Shown here: positions 1-11,500 of the stretch, piece after piece | How the letters are laid out: each line of letters opens with the position of its first letter | How positions within the stretch are numbered: position 1 is the first letter of the stretch | Origin: Symsagittifera roscoffensis | Taxonomy: Eukaryota; Xenacoelomorpha; Acoela; Convolutidae | Assembly (NCBI RefSeq): GCF_963678635.1 | Contig: NC_087067.1 | Location: forward strand, 32,340,401 to 32,404,400 | Direction of reading: 5' to 3' | Length of the DNA: 64,000 nt | Notes under the pieces: model-generated | What the model was told of the DNA's origin: nothing | The model's database searches: none | The model's input: the letters and a program-made list of their open reading frames with translations, nothing else | Made by a program: the position numbers and the translations under genes

Positions 1-1490
1 GGATCGAGCTCATTTTTCTCTGATGGTTGCTTTGAATGATTCTTGAACATTGTGCTCGATAGAAAAGTTAAAACGTTGCGTCCAAAGCGCATTAAGACTT
101 TCATTTAATATATAAGATTAAAATATTTTTATTTATTTCATGGACCGAATCGGTTTCCGAAAAAACTATCTCAGCATGGAGGTTGCTGTTTTCAGTTTAT
201 TCGTTTCAGACTGAAATGAATCTGTAAACGCAACATTTTGGACAAAATAGGCAAGTACTGTCCAGCCTTGAAATTGGATCGAGTTCATTTTTCTCTGCTG
301 GTTGCTTTGATTGATTCCTAAACGTTGTGCTCGATAGAAAAGTTAAAATGTTGCGACCATAGCGCATTAAGAATTTCAATTAATATATAAGATTGAAATA
401 TTTATATTTATTTCATGGAACGAATCAGATTTCGAAAAAATTATCTCAGCATGGGGGTTGCTGTTTTCAGTTAATTCGTTTCAGACTGAAAAGAATCTGC
501 AAACGCAAAATTTAGGACAAAAATAGGCAAGTACTGTCCAGCCTTGAAATTGGATCGAGTTCATTTTTCTCTGATGGTTGCTTTGAATGATTCTTAAACG
601 TTCTCGATAGAAAAGTTAAAACGTTGCGTCCATAGCGCATTAATACTTTCATTTAATATATAAGATTGAAATATTTATATTTATTTCATGGACCGAATCG
701 GTTTCCGAAAAAATTATCTCAGCATGGAGGTTGCTGTTTTCAGTGTATTCGTTTCAGACTGAAATGAATCTGCAAACGCAACATTTAGGACAAAATAGGC
801 AAGTACTGTCCAGCCTTGAAATTGGATCGAGTTCATTTTTCTCTGCTGGTTGCTTTGATTGATTCCTAAACGTTGTGCTCGATAGAAAAGTTAAAATGTT
901 GCGTCCATAGCGCATTAAGAATTTCATTTAATATATAAGATTGAAATATTTATATTTATTTCATGGACCGAATCAGTTTTCGAAAAAATTATCTCAGCAT
1001 GGGGGTTGCTGTTTTCAGTTAATTCGTTTCAGACTGAAAAGAATCTGCAAACGCAAAATTTAGGACAAAAATAGGCAAGTACTGTCCAGCCTTGAAATTG
1101 GATCGAGTTCATTTTTCTCTGATGGTTGCTTTGAATGATTCTTAAACGTTCTCGATAGAAAAGTTAAAACGTTGCGTCCATAGCGCATTAATACTTTCAT
1201 TTAATATATAAGATTGAAATATTTATATGTATTTCATGGACCGAATCGTTTTTCGAAAATAAAAATTTCTCAGAATGGAGGTTGCAGTTTCAATTTAATT
1301 CGTTTCAGACTGAAATGAACCTGTAAACGCACAATTTTGGACAAAAGTAGGCAAGTACTGTCCAGCCTTGAAATTGGATCGAGTTCATTTTTCTCTGCTG
1401 GTTGCTTTGAATGATTCCTAAACGTTGTGCTCGATAGAAAAGTTAAAATGTTGCGTCAATAGCGCATTAAGACTTTCATTTAATATAAAG
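1..1490. repeat. Satellite: ~275-bp monomers in a ~548-bp A/B dimer
   Basis: The block starting GGATCGAG recurs at 1, 276, 552, 824, 1100 and 1376, so the monomer is 272-276 bp. Monomers alternate. Type A (552, 1100) has CTGATGGTTG and lacks the TGTG before CTCGATAG. Type B (276, 824) has CTGCTGGTTG and GGGGGTTGCTG. The two B copies are nearly identical and the two A copies resemble each other more than their neighbours, so the true period is about 548 bp. The array runs off the left edge and decays at about 1490 inside the sixth monomer. No coding potential is seen. Confidence 0.93.
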
Positions 1491-4400
1491 ATTTAGGTTA
1501 ACGCTACACAACCCAACATGTCAAGAATCTACTTTCAAGATGTCAGTAGCGTTCATGTTATTAATATCTTTCGCATTTGTGGATTCTTTCTGTAAGATTT
1601 GACCAAAGTTGAACAGTGCCATGGCATCTGACGTAAATTGCGATAATTTCATCAAAAATTGTTCAATTATTTATTTTAGGAGATAATTGACGAGCTCTTT
1701 TCAATGATTAGTCTTAATTTTTTTTCATTTAATTTGTTTTGGCTACAGAATTTTTTCTTGGCTTTGTTCTTGATTTGATGAGCATAATGTTTTGCCTACC
1801 AAATATATTTTCAGCATCCTCAGTATCGACTAAATTATGTCTATGAGAAAGCTCCATTTTGATTTGCAATTAGCGCTTGCGGAACACAATTAAATGTATA
1901 CATGCGCATTCCTTTAGAAGAATAAAAAATTCAAAATTTTTCATAGACTTTCCATTATGAACACTGGTTCCTTATTAACCGAGTTAAGTACATTTTAGGA
2001 AATATTTTACGACCGTTAACCCTATTTTTGCCTCAACTTAATCAAAATTAACTCTAACAGCAGTTTTCTGGTTCCTACTACGGTACCCAGGGAATGGCAG
2101 GCCTGATTGTTTTGTTATTATACATTTAAAAAAGCCATTTCGAGTGTCATCACCTGCGAAGCAGTGCTTCGCAAACACTAGCAAGAACTGTAATAAAAAC
2201 AGCACTATAAAGTGCAAACAGAAAATACAAAAACTATTATCTACACGCAAGCGTCTTATCCCTGCCTCAGTGAAATTTAGCAGGCTTTCAGTTACAACAT
2301 ACGAATCCGCACACCTCGGCAATGTTGTATGGATGGGCAGAGCAGCTGAAAAAGCTTTTGCATGAAAGTTGCGCCCTTCCGGCGCCATTACAAAACACTG
2401 GAAATGATGGTTTAAAAATCAGCAACGATGTTTTTATTTCTAATTTTTGTATTATTCCGAGACGGATGCTATTCTATTGGGCCCTAAGGGGCCAACAAAG
2501 TAGCAAACGAGATTGTCAATTAAATCTTAAAAAAATTTCTGAAATTTTTTTATGATAGTTTCAGCATTTTTTACAACAGACCTCAACCTATCCGGCAGCT
2601 TACAATGAATGTTAGTAGTTCAGACTTTCCCTATTGCTATGGTTAACCTAAACTATGAAAATAAACAAGAAAAATACAAACACAACAAAATACTAAAAAA
2701 AAGATGTTTTCAGCATTTTTTCCACTAAGAACTTCATAATACTCAATGGGAAACTCGTTTTTGACATCAAAATCCATTAATTGTGAAATTTTTTAATTTT
2801 CTCAAAACCAAAAATATATATATGCCAAACGGTTAAATTTATTATGCCACATGTCTTGGGCACGATTAAAAAGGTCTTCTTGACCAAAGCCGAAAAATTT
2901 ACTGAATTAGAGATAATAAAAAAAAACTTTTTGGAGTCACTGGAAAAAGGCTAAAAATGACCAAAACCCATCTTAAAAATAAAACCATCGCCAAACGGCA
3001 TATATCAAATGCCATTATTTCCGGGTTCTAGAGTCGCATGCAAAACATAAGGGAATTCCAGCAAGGAGTTTTCAAGCACCCGACTAATTTTTTCAATAAA
3101 GACAAAATAAGTTAAGCTGGACAAATGTCAAACGTTCCGAGGGGCCCTACCCCCTCTCAATGGGTTTCTATAGCGTCAGGGGCACGAACCCATCAAGCCA
3201 CAAATTAGTAGAAAATTCGGCTAGGTCTCGGATTTTTATGATTTCGAGGCTTAGTCTCAAATAAAGCACTAGCCTCAAATAAATTTCAGGCGTTGAACAT
3301 AGCCGAGCAAACCATTGAACATAGCCATCAAATAATTGAAACAGTGCTACGGCGTTTTGACCTTTGGCCTGTACTCATAGAGTAATTTCAGATAAGGTAC
3401 ACCGTCTGCTCGTCGCGCAATCTTATTTTCGGCCGGATAGATTCGTGCAACTTCTTAGTCTAATACCGATCTTTATCTTACTCTTATATCTCCTAGTCTC
3501 AATAGATCTAGTGTATACTGGTTTATGCGAGTTAGTTCTTGGAGTTTATCCAGAAGGAAAACAACTGTATTCAAAGTTTTATTCAAATTGTTCTGGTGCT
3601 GAAACTACAAGTAGTTTCAGCACTTACAAATAAGTGTCAATGTTAGAGATGGAATATGATTGGTTAGTTAGTAATATTTAACAGTGATAATTTATCAATA
3701 AGATAATTGGTTCATAAATACTAGTTTATTACTGATTCCACTACTGAGGCAAAAAAGTCCTTTTCTAGTTTGTAATTGATTAGAGCCAAGTACATCAAAA
3801 GAGAGTGCTATCTGTTTCAAGAAACTTCTGTGGGTACTGGTCTGTCTTATTATCACGTCCTTTAGAAAAACAAATCGACCTTGATTTAATGTTGAAAACC
3901 TTGTTTGCAACAAAAAAGAACGAGTGATAAAATGAGTTAAATAATTTTCATTTCAGATTTCGAATAAAGATATTCATATAATCGAATAATAGCACCAACT
4001 TAAAACCAAACGATTTATCACTGAAAATTAGATAAAATGGTCACTGTTAATTTAACTCTACTAAATCGCAATAGTTTGAAAGCTAACACTTTCTATAGCA
4101 TGCCGATCCGTAGGTGCGATCGTATCTCCCTTAATTTTGTTTGAGAAGTTTTTGAGAGGGTCGCTTACCTATTTGATACTATTTTACATCTATCTTTGGC
4201 CGTAAAACTCAAAAATTTGGTATCGAAAAGTAATAATTTGATCCCACCGAAAAAAAATCCGGCGGCTTTGGTTCATTTTAGTGCATCGGTGAAGCTCGAA
4301 AAATCTGTCAGCCCTAAAAAAATTGTCAAAATTTTTTCCAAAAACCACCGAACCTACTCGTCAGAAAACCCTGCGGACGTCACTGATTACAAATAGAGTG

Positions 4401-4873
4401 AAATGGAATTGGGCAAGCAATAATACACTTATTTTTTTCGAGTTTTTCTATTCGATAAAAATTTATAGAGGCAAATGACAGCCGGTTACCGATTTCCGAA
4501 AAAAAAACCTATTCATTTTCATACGACTAAATTACATCATTAAAACTCTTACGGCAATTGCTACGGTTTAAACATAGTAAACATTAGCAAACCAAGTTGA
4601 AAATTTGCGTTCTGAAGGTGAAATTAGACATTTACTCTTATTTCGAAACTTTTTTCGATTTGAGATTGATATTCAAGATTAACCCGGTAAAACATAAATT
4701 GAGAAATTTTTCTTAAGACTGAATGCTTCATAGCACAGAAGAATTCACTCAACCTGAACAGTGTGTTTGCTACCTTGTCTTGAGTAACACTAAATGACCA
4801 GAAATATTATCTAACAAACTAAATAGTTCTCCGTCCGTCCTCACTTTGTGACTTAGATTGGGACTGACTTGAC
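1491..4873. other. AT-rich intergenic region, no recognised gene
   Basis: This 3.4-kb stretch between the satellite and the TTC39-like gene has only short open frames with biased, low-complexity translations, and I recognise none of them. The longest (2038-2388 minus, 116 codons; 3364-3633 plus, 89 codons) lack family motifs. Small inverted repeats occur: GCGAAGC/GCTTCGC at 2156-2172 and a perfect 13-bp hairpin at 3596-3623. The 3' flank of the minus-strand gene should lie at about 4400-4873, but I see no clear polyadenylation signal. Confidence 0.5.
3596..3623. repeat. Perfect 13-bp inverted repeat with a 2-nt spacer
   Basis: GTGCTGAAACTAC at 3596-3608 is followed by AA and its exact reverse complement at 3611-3623. 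It overlaps the end of a doubtful 89-codon open frame. It could be a cruciform or a hairpin in RNA. Nothing nearby assigns a role. Confidence 0.8.
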
Positions 4874-7057
4874 CTAGCGCTGTGGTGCAGTCTGTCCATT
4901 ACCATTGTCCATCTGGTCGCAAGCGGCGGCGGCCGAAGAGTTCAATTGAGCACGAGCTGCAGCCGCTGTTGATGACGAGGACGAAGAAGAAGACTCGAGT
5001 GAGGAGGTGGTCACATCTGCTCGCAGACTATGTACCCTAAGTTTGAGTCTATTCTCGAACTGATAGCCACTGAAATGCATAGTTTTGCTCAACAGCTCCT
5101 CCACCTCATCTGTGGTAGCAGATGAAAATTTGGGCGGTGATTTAGAATGGAGTAGCAACATGAGTTTGTATTTGGCCAGAGCCAGCTCGTACAGTCCGTA
5201 GGCCTTTTCCAGACTGAAACTACTGTGAGATGATGATTTCTGAACGGTTGAGAGATACGCTCGGAGTGAGGTTAAAGTGTCAATTGCGGAGTGGTATTCA
5301 GATGAGATGGTTTGCAAGGCCCCACAGAGGAGATTGGCCATCGGTCTGAGCTTCCTGTCAAACTGGTCCAACTTACCCATCCACTCGATTGCATCAGTCC
5401 TATTCTCTTCCGACAGGAGATTCAGATGGTTCCAAAAGTACAACATCTCGAAGATGAGCAACCTCAAGTGTGATTGTAACGTTGCCTCTTTCTTGTCCCC
5501 CTCTTTCTCTATATTGTAGCACAGTTTTGCTCGTGAAATTACGTAAAACTCTGAGTTGTTGGGGTGTTTCTTCTTAATCATGGCCACCCTTTTGATCATT
5601 GACAGAGCCTGTTTGGAACCGTTGCCGCCAAGGACTCCAACACAAAGCGCATTCGCATAAAGGTACAGTCCCTCGGACCAATATGAGCAGTCTTTAATTG
5701 TGGAGAAATGCTCGACTGCTTTTCGAAAGTGACATTTAATAACCCAACACCACCCGATCTCGAACACCAGCAGCACACGAAGCTTCTCTAAATCACTTTC
5801 TCCGCTGCTGATGCAACAGCTGTCTTTCGCAAGCATGTACAGCCTCAGACCATCTTCAACATCATTCTTACGCAGGATTGACAATTTACCTTTGAAAAAG
5901 TGAACAATCCACGAACACTCACTCAGAGCATGTGGAGATTCGGTCAAAATTTCTTCGGCTACGGAGAATCCGACTTCTAAGTCCTCCTTATTGCAGCACA
6001 TGAGGGGCTTGGCGATTAAATAGTACCAGAGTAAAATTAGAGAGGCAAGTGGAGAGTGGAAATCATTTCCACGTCGACACAAGTCTAGATTCTTCAGACC
6101 TTTGACTCTGTCGCTCTCATAGCCCATCACATTCATCACTGATGCATAGGAGGGCGGCAGGATACTGAGAAGCAAGTTGGTGAAGCCAACACCAAAACAC
6201 ACCGCAGCGTACAGGCCATCATATGCACCTGTGCCGGCGGTGGCAAAAGCTGTGGGGCCGGCAGATGGGGTGAAGCGGCGGAGCACCTGTGACTCTCGCT
6301 GCTGTTTCAGCTTCATCAACGCCACCTCGTTCTGGTGAAACAACTTGGCCGCCTTCCTCACATACCAGCCACATTGCAACGCAACTGATATCTCGAACTT
6401 GATGAGCAATAGCGACGCTTTAAACAAGTAGGCATCTGCTTGACACACACTTGCGTACAGCTTCGCAAACTCACTGCTATGTTTGCAGTTTCTTATTTGT
6501 TTGTACATACTCTCGCATTCCTTCACCACCGCTCTAGCTTTCACAATATGGGCCGTATCTTGACTCAAAATTGCCTTTACAACATGTACAAAGGAGTATC
6601 CGTTAGCCATTGGCGCGCTGTATATTTTGAAGGACTGGAAATGTGACTCTGCTATTGCTAGACTAGTTCCACTGAGCACTAGTTTCACACCTTCGAATGC
6701 TGCATTGCTCTCGTCGAATTCTATTTCGTCTGGCGAGAACTCCACTTCCTCGAAACTTTCATCTGAAGAGTCGCCTGCTGTGCCACCACATTCACAATGG
6801 TTGAAAGAGTTGACGCTATCTGCGTTCGTACAGGCAGCAGCCCCATTAGAAGGCTCAGTTTGAAATTCAAGCTCTTCTCGGTCATGGTGAGGATAACCAG
6901 TTACATATATCTCGTCACATGCAATCTCAGCAGCAAAACCAGACTCTGTGCCCACCTTGTCCTCATCCTTTCTCAAGACGACTGCATCAGCCGCCACAGT
7001 ATAAGACGAAGACGGCGACGAAACTCCCGTCTCCGCCTGGTCAAACGCATCACACAT
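4874..7057 (-). CDS. TTC39/IML2-family tetratricopeptide repeat protein
   Basis: A 727-codon uninterrupted frame starting at ATG (7055-7057). From about residue 118 (AAFEGVKLVLSG) to about 680 the pattern is that of the TTC39 (IML2) family: an N-terminal helical repeat, then GVGFTNLLLSILPP (about 289-302), a segment matching the family's 'LPP...GF...G...L...SPL..LLLLWY' region, then degenerate TPR helices with paired aromatic residues. Family members are cytosolic adaptor-like proteins; the vertebrate paralogue TTC39B is linked to lipid metabolism and yeast Iml2 to lipid droplets. The N-terminal 115 residues are acidic and unconserved, and the C-terminal tail (about 683-727) is Ser/Ala low complexity, which explains a length somewhat above the usual 580-680. 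There is no signal peptide or clear membrane segment. The lack of introns over 2.2 kb is unusual for an animal TTC39 gene; a pyrimidine-rich tract ending in AAG lies 6 nt before the ATG and could be a splice acceptor. Family assignment is fairly secure; exact orthology is not. Confidence 0.8.
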   Translation of the reverse strand: MCDAFDQAETGVSSPSSSYTVAADAVVLRKDEDKVGTESGFAAEIACDEIYVTGYPHHDREELEFQTEPSNGAAACTNADSVNSFNHCECGGTAGDSSDESFEEVEFSPDEIEFDESNAAFEGVKLVLSGTSLAIAESHFQSFKIYSAPMANGYSFVHVVKAILSQDTAHIVKARAVVKECESMYKQIRNCKHSSEFAKLYASVCQADAYLFKASLLLIKFEISVALQCGWYVRKAAKLFHQNEVALMKLKQQRESQVLRRFTPSAGPTAFATAGTGAYDGLYAAVCFGVGFTNLLLSILPPSYASVMNVMGYESDRVKGLKNLDLCRRGNDFHSPLASLILLWYYLIAKPLMCCNKEDLEVGFSVAEEILTESPHALSECSWIVHFFKGKLSILRKNDVEDGLRLYMLAKDSCCISSGESDLEKLRVLLVFEIGWCWVIKCHFRKAVEHFSTIKDCSYWSEGLYLYANALCVGVLGGNGSKQALSMIKRVAMIKKKHPNNSEFYVISRAKLCYNIEKEGDKKEATLQSHLRLLIFEMLYFWNHLNLLSEENRTDAIEWMGKLDQFDRKLRPMANLLCGALQTISSEYHSAIDTLTSLRAYLSTVQKSSSHSSFSLEKAYGLYELALAKYKLMLLLHSKSPPKFSSATTDEVEELLSKTMHFSGYQFENRLKLRVHSLRADVTTSSLESSSSSSSSTAAAARAQLNSSAAAACDQMDNGNGQTAPQR

Positions 7058-7124
7058 TACGATCTTAAAAGCAGATAGATATTTTTTCTTTCTTTTTTTT
7101 TAATAAATCAGGGACGAAAATATC

Positions 7125-7442
7125 ATGATTACCGAAGTCACTTCACTAGTCCTTCATCTTATCACCCAGCCAAAAACCATTGAATTTCATAGATTAGAAA
7201 TCATCAACAGAGGTTACTTGTTTCAGCCTGTCGCATTCGAAATACAAGGAGGCGCAGGACCAGCCACCAAACGTTTTCTTTCTAAGCTCGGCAAGCTGAT
7301 TCAAGATTCCACCAACGAAGCCCGTGCTTCTGCCTTCCTTAGGCAAAGAATATCAGTTTGCATACAGATGTCTAACGCAGCATGTGTCATCGAAACTCTA
7401 CGCCCTCAAGCTTCTCTCGATGAAGTTTTTATGATCCTCTAA
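7125..7442 (+). pseudogene. C-terminal fragment of a non-LTR reverse transcriptase polyprotein
   Basis: A 105-codon frame whose end matches the extreme C-terminus found in RLE-type RT proteins: FQPVAFEIQGG followed by a helix, then LRQRISVCIQMSNAACVIE. The intact element at 8534-11882 ends in a related way (FFPLAVETLGG, then LQSLSVCLMRGNA), so this is a 5'-truncated relative and not an independent gene. Only the part after the nuclease domain remains. A strong acceptor-like sequence (long T/C run, then AATCAG) lies just upstream at about 7080-7111, so capture as an exon cannot be excluded, but relic DNA is the simpler reading. Confidence 0.6.
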
Positions 7443-7651
7443 TTCTCTGTCACCTTGTATCTCACTTTCGGCTAATTTCTTATCATGTCATTGCCAACAT
7501 CCGGCCTTTTTATCTGATAGATTTCCCATATGGTGCACTCTTTCACTCCCGGTGCTATCTTGGTTTCATGCTTCAGTTGTTGTTTTGCTATTTGAAATAA
7601 ATTTAAAAAATAAAGTATAACGTGAATGAAAGTTACTACTGCTACTGCGGC

Positions 7652-7668
7652 CAAGTCAGAAATGGGCT
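7652..7668. repeat. 17-bp direct repeat, left copy (probable target duplication)
   Basis: CAAGTCAGAAATGGGCT occurs here and identically at 13808-13824, the outer limits of the Penelope-like composite. An exact 17-bp match at both edges fits a target-site duplication from its insertion. Confidence 0.7.
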
Positions 7669-8323
7669 AGGGCTTCCAATTTTTTTTAAAAAACCTCTGC
7701 ATGTAGTACAATTGAAGTTTGTAGCCAAATAAAGCATCTCAAAGCATATTTTCACCGATTGCGCTTGTAACGGTACACTTTGGCCTGAAAAAAAAAATCA
7801 AAAAACAGTGGTTTTTTTAACATTGAATTTTTTTAAGTTTTTTTTCTCAAAAGTTTCTGAAAGTTTTATTTTTCATTTTTAAACCTACTGTATAGCTTAA
7901 TCGGTTTGCAAATTATCTTAGCTTTCCTGGGATACTAAAATTGTTGGGTTGGGATTAAATTTTAAAGATTTTTTAAATTTTAGGACTGGAGGTACTTTTT
8001 TGGCCACCTATGTAGTAATTTTTAACATCCTGAAAAACACCTTTACCGAGTGTTTTTTTACCTAATTTTGAACCAGTAAGTTTGTATATGCCTCTTCTTT
8101 GTAAAAATAATACTTCTTGAGTTCTAACTTTTATCGGACTCGGGCCTGGAATTTTTGCTCAACTTTTGAAAGTGAGAAAAAGGCTAGGGACTTTCTGGCC
8201 AGCTCAAAGAAAGATGTTCTCCTCTGAAAACTACGACATTCTGAAAATTTGCATGTGTATAGATCTTTCCAAGCTGATTCCAATGATATATATTTCGTAG
8301 GGTTTCAAAATTTTACATCTAAA

Positions 8324-8533
8324 TATTTTGAGAATGCGTTAAAATTGTAAATTCAAACAAACGTTTTCGCACATTTTGTGCATCTTCAGGTTTTAAAAAT
8401 TCTAAACTATCTGTACAAAATGACCAAAGATCATGAAAAGTGTCACACACATCATTACTTCAAAATTTTAAAAATTCAACCAATCAAAACTTTACAAATA
8501 TCACTGAAATTATGTAACAACTATTTTGTAACA
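8324..8533 (+). repeat. Left inverted arm of Penelope composite, first half
   Basis: This block is the reverse complement, with scattered substitutions, of about 13550-13753. It includes the segments TGAGAATGCGTTAAAATTGTA and AACTTTACAAATATCACTG. It ends abruptly at the 11-bp duplication created by the RLE element and resumes at 11894. Confidence 0.85.
8523..8533. repeat. 11-bp target-site duplication, left copy
   Basis: ATTTTGTAACA here is repeated at 11883-11893. The uninterrupted inverted copy at about 13540-13560 shows the pre-insertion sequence with this motif only once, so the duplication is inferred from an actual empty site. Confidence 0.85.
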
Positions 8534-11500
8534 ACAGGCTGAGACGGGGATGGAATAACATTTCTATGCTCCTTCTTTTATGCGCTGGTGATATTGAAAT
8601 TAATCCTGGCCCGGCTGTCGACCCTACTCAGTTGTTCAGATTTGTTAACGCCGCGGAGATCTTAGTCGGGTCGTCTGTGGCCATCTCGGACCTAACCTCC
8701 GGTATCTATGATGCTTCTATCCTCAAAGTTGACAACGATCGCTTCTTTGCTCACTTTCGTGGTTGGAATAAAAGCTATGACTCCTGGGTCAACCTTGATC
8801 AAATTTTCCGGCTCCCTGATGGTTATGTTCCGATAGGCCGGAATTCTCGCGGTCCTATTTGCCTTCTCCCGCCTCCTGTCTCCAGTCCTATCTCTGTCGC
8901 TTTAACGAGTTCTCCTTCTCGGGATGCTCCTGTTAGCTCTGGCCTCTCTCAAGGGATGTCAAGTATGACGATCTCGGCTGAGCTCGCCGAAAGCGCTGTG
9001 CCGGATCTTTCTGACGTCATGTCTTCCAGAGATGACACTGTCCGGTTCGTTCCGATTTCTCTTCGTAACGAGTGGTCTAAGGTTGTTGGTCACGCCCTTG
9101 ACAACTGCGCCACCGCTCCGGACAATCTGAAAAACTGGACTCGGTTGCTCATGCTCCCCAAATGTATCTTGAAAGCCCCTCGCCGCGGAGGCAAGTCTCA
9201 CGCCGCTAATAACTGCAGAGACATTCGCCAAAGAATCAAGTCCTGGAAGGAGGGCAATATTTCGGACCTCTGGTCTAACGCTACCAAAGGATCTAAAGAG
9301 CGAACGAAGAAAAACAGCAAACCTTCTCGTGACTTTAATGTCCGCAGAGCCAAAGAGCTAGCAGGCCTCGGTCAGTTCGGCAGAGCAGCTAAAGCCCTGT
9401 GTTCCGATGGCCTCGTGTCCAAAAGTGACGAGTCGCTTAAGGACCTTCGCAGTCTTCATCCTTCCGCTGACCCTCCCGTCTTTTCTGGCCGGGATGAATC
9501 CCCTCTTGCCTACCAATTCGAATCTGAGTTCGTTCATAAGTCTCTCAAAAGTTTTCCTAGCGGCACTGCTGCCGGTCCTTCGCGCTGGTTTCCTATGCAC
9601 TTTGTTCACGCCGTTGAGTGCCCCACTCCTCAGACTGCTGCCAGAACGTTAGAGTCTCTCAACAGGGTTGTTAATATCCTCGCTGCCAGGCAAGCCCCTT
9701 CTAGTCTCTCTCCGTGGCTGTGCAGTGCGAATCTCTTTGCCACCGCTAAACCCAAGGGTGGTGTCCGGCCTATTGCGGTCGGCGAAGTGCTCCGAAGGCT
9801 CACTGCTAAATGCCTTGCTAAAGCCGCCAACGCTGAAGCTCGTGATTTTCTGTGTCCTCACCAGCTTGGAGTCGCTACCAGCGGTGGCTCGGAAGCCATC
9901 GTCCACGCTACTAAAATGACAGTCAAAAAGTGCTCGGAACATGGTCACCAAGGCGTCTTAACAGTGGATTTTGAGAACGCTTTCAACACGCTAGACCGCA
10001 CCGAGATCCTCCTTCAAGTTCGCAACCGTCTTCCCGGTCTCTCCGCCTTTGTTGAGTTTACCTACGGTCACCACAGTCATCTGCTGTTCGAGGATGTCAT
10101 TCTCAACAGCGAGAAAGGAGTTCAACAGGGGGGATCCGCTAGGGCCTCTCATTTTTGCGGTCACCCTGCACTCTCTAGTCGAATCTCTCAAGTCGGAAGT
10201 CCCCGGTCTCACCCTCAACTGCTGGTACCTTGATGATGGGATTTGTGCCGGCGACGAAGACTCCTTGCTCAAGGCTCTCGAACTCATCACTTCCAACGGC
10301 TTGCATCTCGGCCTCAAAGTCAAGCACAGTAAGTGTGAGTTGTGGGCCCCTGTGGAGTTCTCCTCCATCCCCGTCTCTATCCCGAGAGCAGCGTCTAATG
10401 GCTTCGAGCTTCTTGGCGCCCCCATTGGTGATACTGAGTTCTCAGTTAAAGTCCTGGACAAACGCATCTCGAAGGCCACCAAATGTCTTGAAAAGTTACC
10501 TCTTCTTGATGACCCCCAGCTCTCACTTGGCATCACTCGCACTTGCCTTGCTGCTCCCAAGCTGACGTACTCTCTTCGCACTCAGCCGCCCTCTCGGCCT
10601 GTCTCAGCTTCCCTGCAAGTTTTTGATGAACTCCTCCGCGATGCTCTTTCTGTCATAGTTGGCTCACCTGTTCCTGATCTTGCCTGGTCCCAGTCTTCCC
10701 TGCCTATCAAAGATGGCGGACTTGGCGTCCGGCAAGCTCGCGACCAACACATCCCTGCCTTCCTAGGGTCTTCGTGTCAGTCAGCTCATTTGGTCTCGTT
10801 TCTTACCGAATGCGACATCACTGATACGCCGGAGTTCCTGCGTGCCTCGAACGACTTCCGTGAACAGTCTGGAAGCGTTAACACTCCCGGTTTTACTCAA
10901 GAAGCTTTCCAAGAGAAACTCGATAAGGCCACCTACAACGCTTTCTTCTCGTCTCTTCCCGATTCCCGCGAGCAAGCTCGTCTTCAGTCGCTCTCTCTGC
11001 CTTACGCCGGCGCTTGGCTTACCGCAGTCCCCATTAAAGGTCTTGGCCTGCACCTGCTACCTGCTGAGTTCCAAGCTGCTGTCAGATACCGCCTTGGTCT
11101 TCCTGTGTTCGCGTCTGCTCGTAGGTGCCCCGCGTGTCCGTCTGGCATTCTGGACGTCCTCGGGGACCACGCTGTCGCTTGTGGGGGGAGTGGTGGCCGG
11201 ATCTCCCGTCACGACAGACTACGGGACATTATTTTCAATGCTACCTCGGCTGCCTCTTTAGCCCCCATCAAGGAGCAACGGAACCTCATCCCTGGAGAAC
11301 GGTCCAGACCCGGCGATATTTTTATCCCTACTTGGAGCGCTGGTCGCCCAGCTGCTTTCGACGTCACCGTGACATCCCCGCTGCAGTTATCTCTTCTCTC
11401 TCGTGCGGCGGAGACCCCCGGGGCGTCCCTGGAAGTTGCTGAGGACCGCAAATTTTCGAAACACGAGAAAAACTGTGAGGAACATGGAATCAGTTTTTTC

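Noticed and set aside
2038-2388. 116-codon minus-strand frame with a hydrophobic stretch
   Set aside because: No domain, no upstream support, and the hydrophobic part comes from AT-rich sequence.
9991-10581. 196-codon minus-strand frame inside the RLE element
   Set aside because: It is the antisense shadow of the RT coding region.
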